Assembly: GCF_020184175.1 (NCBI RefSeq) | Contig: NC_065530.1 | Coordinates: 25,831,260 to 25,895,259 of the forward strand | Source of the DNA: Aphis gossypii | Lineage: Eukaryota > Arthropoda > Insecta > Hemiptera > Aphididae | DNA: 64,000 bases | Reading direction: 5' to 3' | In this document: positions 61,301 to 64,000 of the stretch, one piece after another | Numbering within the stretch: position 1 is the first letter of the stretch | How the letters are laid out: the number at the start of each line of letters is the position of its first letter | Translations under genes and position numbers: made by a program | Notes under the pieces: generated by a model | The model's input: the letters and a program-made list of their open reading frames with translations, nothing else | What the model was told of the DNA's origin: nothing | The model's database searches: none

Positions 61301-63600
61301 CGTTTATTTTATTAAGATTAGCAAAGTTTGTTTCCACGAACTACGAAGATGAGTAAAAGCATTTTAATTTAATTTCACTATTTTATTAAAAAAAAAAAAC
61401 TCAAATTTATACCAGTTTTTGAAATGTCTTAAATACAGAAATATTTGATCGCGTACCTTCTATACATTCTTTTATGAAATTATATTATTAAAAAAAATAA
61501 ATTTAAGTACATTTATAAATATTTTTAAGTTACAAATGTATTTGTGTAGTGTATATATATATGCATGCATATACATCTGGAGTAAATAATCTGTTATACA
61601 TACGATACTTCAACGATAGCATAGTCTTTGGTTAAAGAAGAAATATAAGTTCTATATATTTTAACATTTTATACAATTCCTGAAACTAATAAGCAATTTG
61701 TTTTTAGTTCGTAATAATATACTTATATACATCACAACATTAAAATCTAAAAATGCAGAATTGTGTATTAACATAATATAAATTTGAATTTAAATTTATT
61801 AATAATAATATGCACCATATTGGATTTGTTAGTAACCTGTTCCAAATACACACATCAATTTTAAATTGTAAGCAGAGTGATACTTTATTTTTTTCATTCA
61901 CCTAATCTTTTTGGAGAGTTAAATTTAAAAAAAATGTTCAGTAATTTTTTTGTTTATTGGTAAAATAAAATAAAAATATTTATATTTTACGGTAAATAAG
62001 TTTTTGACAAAATTGATTTCTTATTTTTGTTATAATATTTAAAAGCAAATAACCGACGAAGTAGATTTTATTTGTATCCAATGTTTATAATACAATTTTC
62101 TTTACATGGTATACATTTTATACTATTTATGTAATACACATTTTTTTTATTAATATTATTAATTATCAGTAAAAAAATTTCCCCTTTGGTTAAACCTAGA
62201 AAATTTAATAAATTGCTTGTTGTGAGTTGTTATTAATATAATTATAAAATAGTTGAACGTAAGTCCACAAACGATTTTTACAAAATTATAAATTTTATTT
62301 TTCGCAAAATTGTAAAAAAATATCGAATTATCCTGGAGTAAATAATTCAAAACATTTTAAAATGCATGCCTTTAAAATGTAATGCAAAAGTTCTTTAAAA
62401 GTTTTGCAATCTATATTAAAAAAAAATTTAAGTTGAGCATTTGTAGTTGATATTTTCGTAATGTTACATATTTACACATAAAATTACAAAAAGTACATCA
62501 AATATTAACTTAAAATATAAAATTTAACCAATATTATTTATAAATATTTTTTTTCTCAATACATATAATATGTCAGTGTACTTACTCATCATTATTGTGT
62601 ATAAACAATGGATCAAAATAAAATATACTAAATATACATATTATAGAACTAACTCAATTATACTCACAATAATAATTAAAATCCAAACTCTACTTCTAAA
62701 TATTGTAATAAGATATACAAATGTATGAAGTAAGATAAATTATGTTTCTGTTGACTTTAGTAGTTTTGATTTCCAATATGACTGAATTGAAAATATTGAC
62801 AATATACCTATATGTATATAATAATTTCGATACATAATATCAACAAATGAATGAACATAATTAAATCTTCTGAGAAATATAATAGAATAATAGTTGAAAT
62901 TCGAAATACGATGAACAAAGTTTATTTATTTAGTTACTCGTTTGTTGATTGACCCCAAAGAAATAGTATGGTCGTGTAATTTGGAGAAAGGGATAAATAG
63001 TAACAAATAAACTCAATTCTCCCTAGAGACATAGTAAGGAAGTTATATTATGTTCCTTTGGTAATGAAGGGAAATGGTAGGTTGATCATAAGTTAGTATT
63101 TAGGGGTTATCGTTGATTAAGAGTGGAAAAACGAGCTATTAGGCTCAACAGACTGGATTATACATCTGCCAACCAGTTATACCTGAGTTCATGGTATTCA
63201 ATGATTTTTATTGTTACTCAATAATTTTAAATATAATAGTCAATCACGTTTGCCATATAATTATTGACAACACTATATATTTTAAACACGATCCAAGACG
63301 TTATTTGTTTTTATTAGAACACATTGCTAAACAATTGTGAATATAATATCTTTACCATATTTAAAAAATCTTATTAAAATTTTATCATATTATTAAACTA
63401 ATACATAAAATTATAGTTTTATTTTTAATAATAAAAAACATTTAAATACATATTTATTGAATATTTTTAATTATTGTTTGATTAACCTACTTGGTATCAA
63501 TTAGTTTATACCTATTATAATCGACGCTTTAATGTATATAATATGTATAATTTATGCAAAACAAGCACATTTTATACATTTAAAATATATTATATTTTCA
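58400..63600. other. probable convertase intron, no exon recognised
   Basis: No exon with the catalytic-Asp motif was found. GC-richer patches at 58480-58860, 60690-60860 and 62940-63180 have no continuous family-like frame and probably are transposon remnants. Confidence 0.5.
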
Positions 63601-63607
63601 AAAGAAT

Positions 63608-64000
63608 TGTAACGGTCCCCGTTACAACGTGTTACGTGTTGCTATTACAAAATCATGCAAAGAAAAAACAAATGTATAAATTAGTATTAAAACATAAATA
63701 GTAATGTTCCTTTTCAACCAATTAAATAAAAATATATTATATGAATATAAAAATGTCAGATGAATGGATTATCAAGTTGAATTCTTCAAAAGATCGTTCT
63801 CCCTATATTTAAACTATACATACATAATTTTTTCTATGTCTATCTCTATATTTCTATATTTAGTTTGGTGCATATGTCTTATGGCCAGAAAAGATTCTCT
63901 CAATTATTCTGCTCAGCTCAAACGTGACCCTTTGTTGGTCTTTAATCGACCATTGTTTCGCACTAGCGAATCGCAAATAAACCACACAACATCTTAGGGA
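63608..64000 (+). mobile_element. probable LTR, truncated by window edge
   Basis: It begins TGTAACGGTCCCCGTTACA, a TG-initiated terminal palindrome typical of LTR ends, followed by ACGTGTTACG. A TATTTAAA-like box at about 63806 and AATAAA at about 63976 fit LTR promoter and polyadenylation signals. The right end and any internal coding region are outside the window, so solo LTR and full element cannot be told apart. Confidence 0.42.

Overview
The window is about 75-80% A+T, with long introns, microsatellites, TTAGG-type telomere motifs and decayed transposons, and all recognisable genes are spliced. This fits an insect nuclear genome. The base composition and the repeat flavour suggest an aphid-like hemipteran, which is an inference. 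No bacterial-style operon, tRNA, rRNA or CRISPR array was seen. Most long open frames are chance AT-rich frames, and the genes below were built exon by exon from splice signals and codon phase.

Layout. 1-600: three diverged copies of a short repeat. 3.1-4.4 kb (+): two phase-compatible candidate exons of an unrecognised gene. 5.4-9.9 kb: AT-rich DNA with recurring transposon-end-like motifs. 10.0-11.3 kb: a GC-rich, promoter-like island next to a short interstitial telomere tract. 16.4-16.7 kb (-): a decayed Ty3/Gypsy reverse-transcriptase fragment. 21.8-22.2 kb: a dead partial copy of CFAP96. 23.1-26.1 kb (+): the intact six-exon CFAP96 (C4orf47) gene for a ciliary/flagellar protein. 28.5-41.1 kb (-): a synaptopodin-2-like (CG1674-like) Z-disc/actin-associated gene with three predicted 5' starts and two alternative last exons. 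47.6-58.4 kb (-): the 3' part of a furin-like proprotein convertase (closest to Fur2), whose signal peptide, prodomain and catalytic Asp lie beyond the right edge. 63.6-64.0 kb: the start of a probable LTR.

The three genes are not an obvious pathway: a sperm/cilium protein, a muscle Z-disc scaffold and a secretory-pathway protease. The most informative observations are regulatory and evolutionary. The synaptopodin-like gene has combinatorial alternative first and last exons, all in matching phase. Two CTCF-like motifs flank that gene. The convertase seems to have lost nearly all of the expected cysteine-rich domain while keeping a membrane anchor. An 86-bp, roughly 95% identical inverted repeat sits in a convertase intron. 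CFAP96 has a partial tandem duplication beside it.
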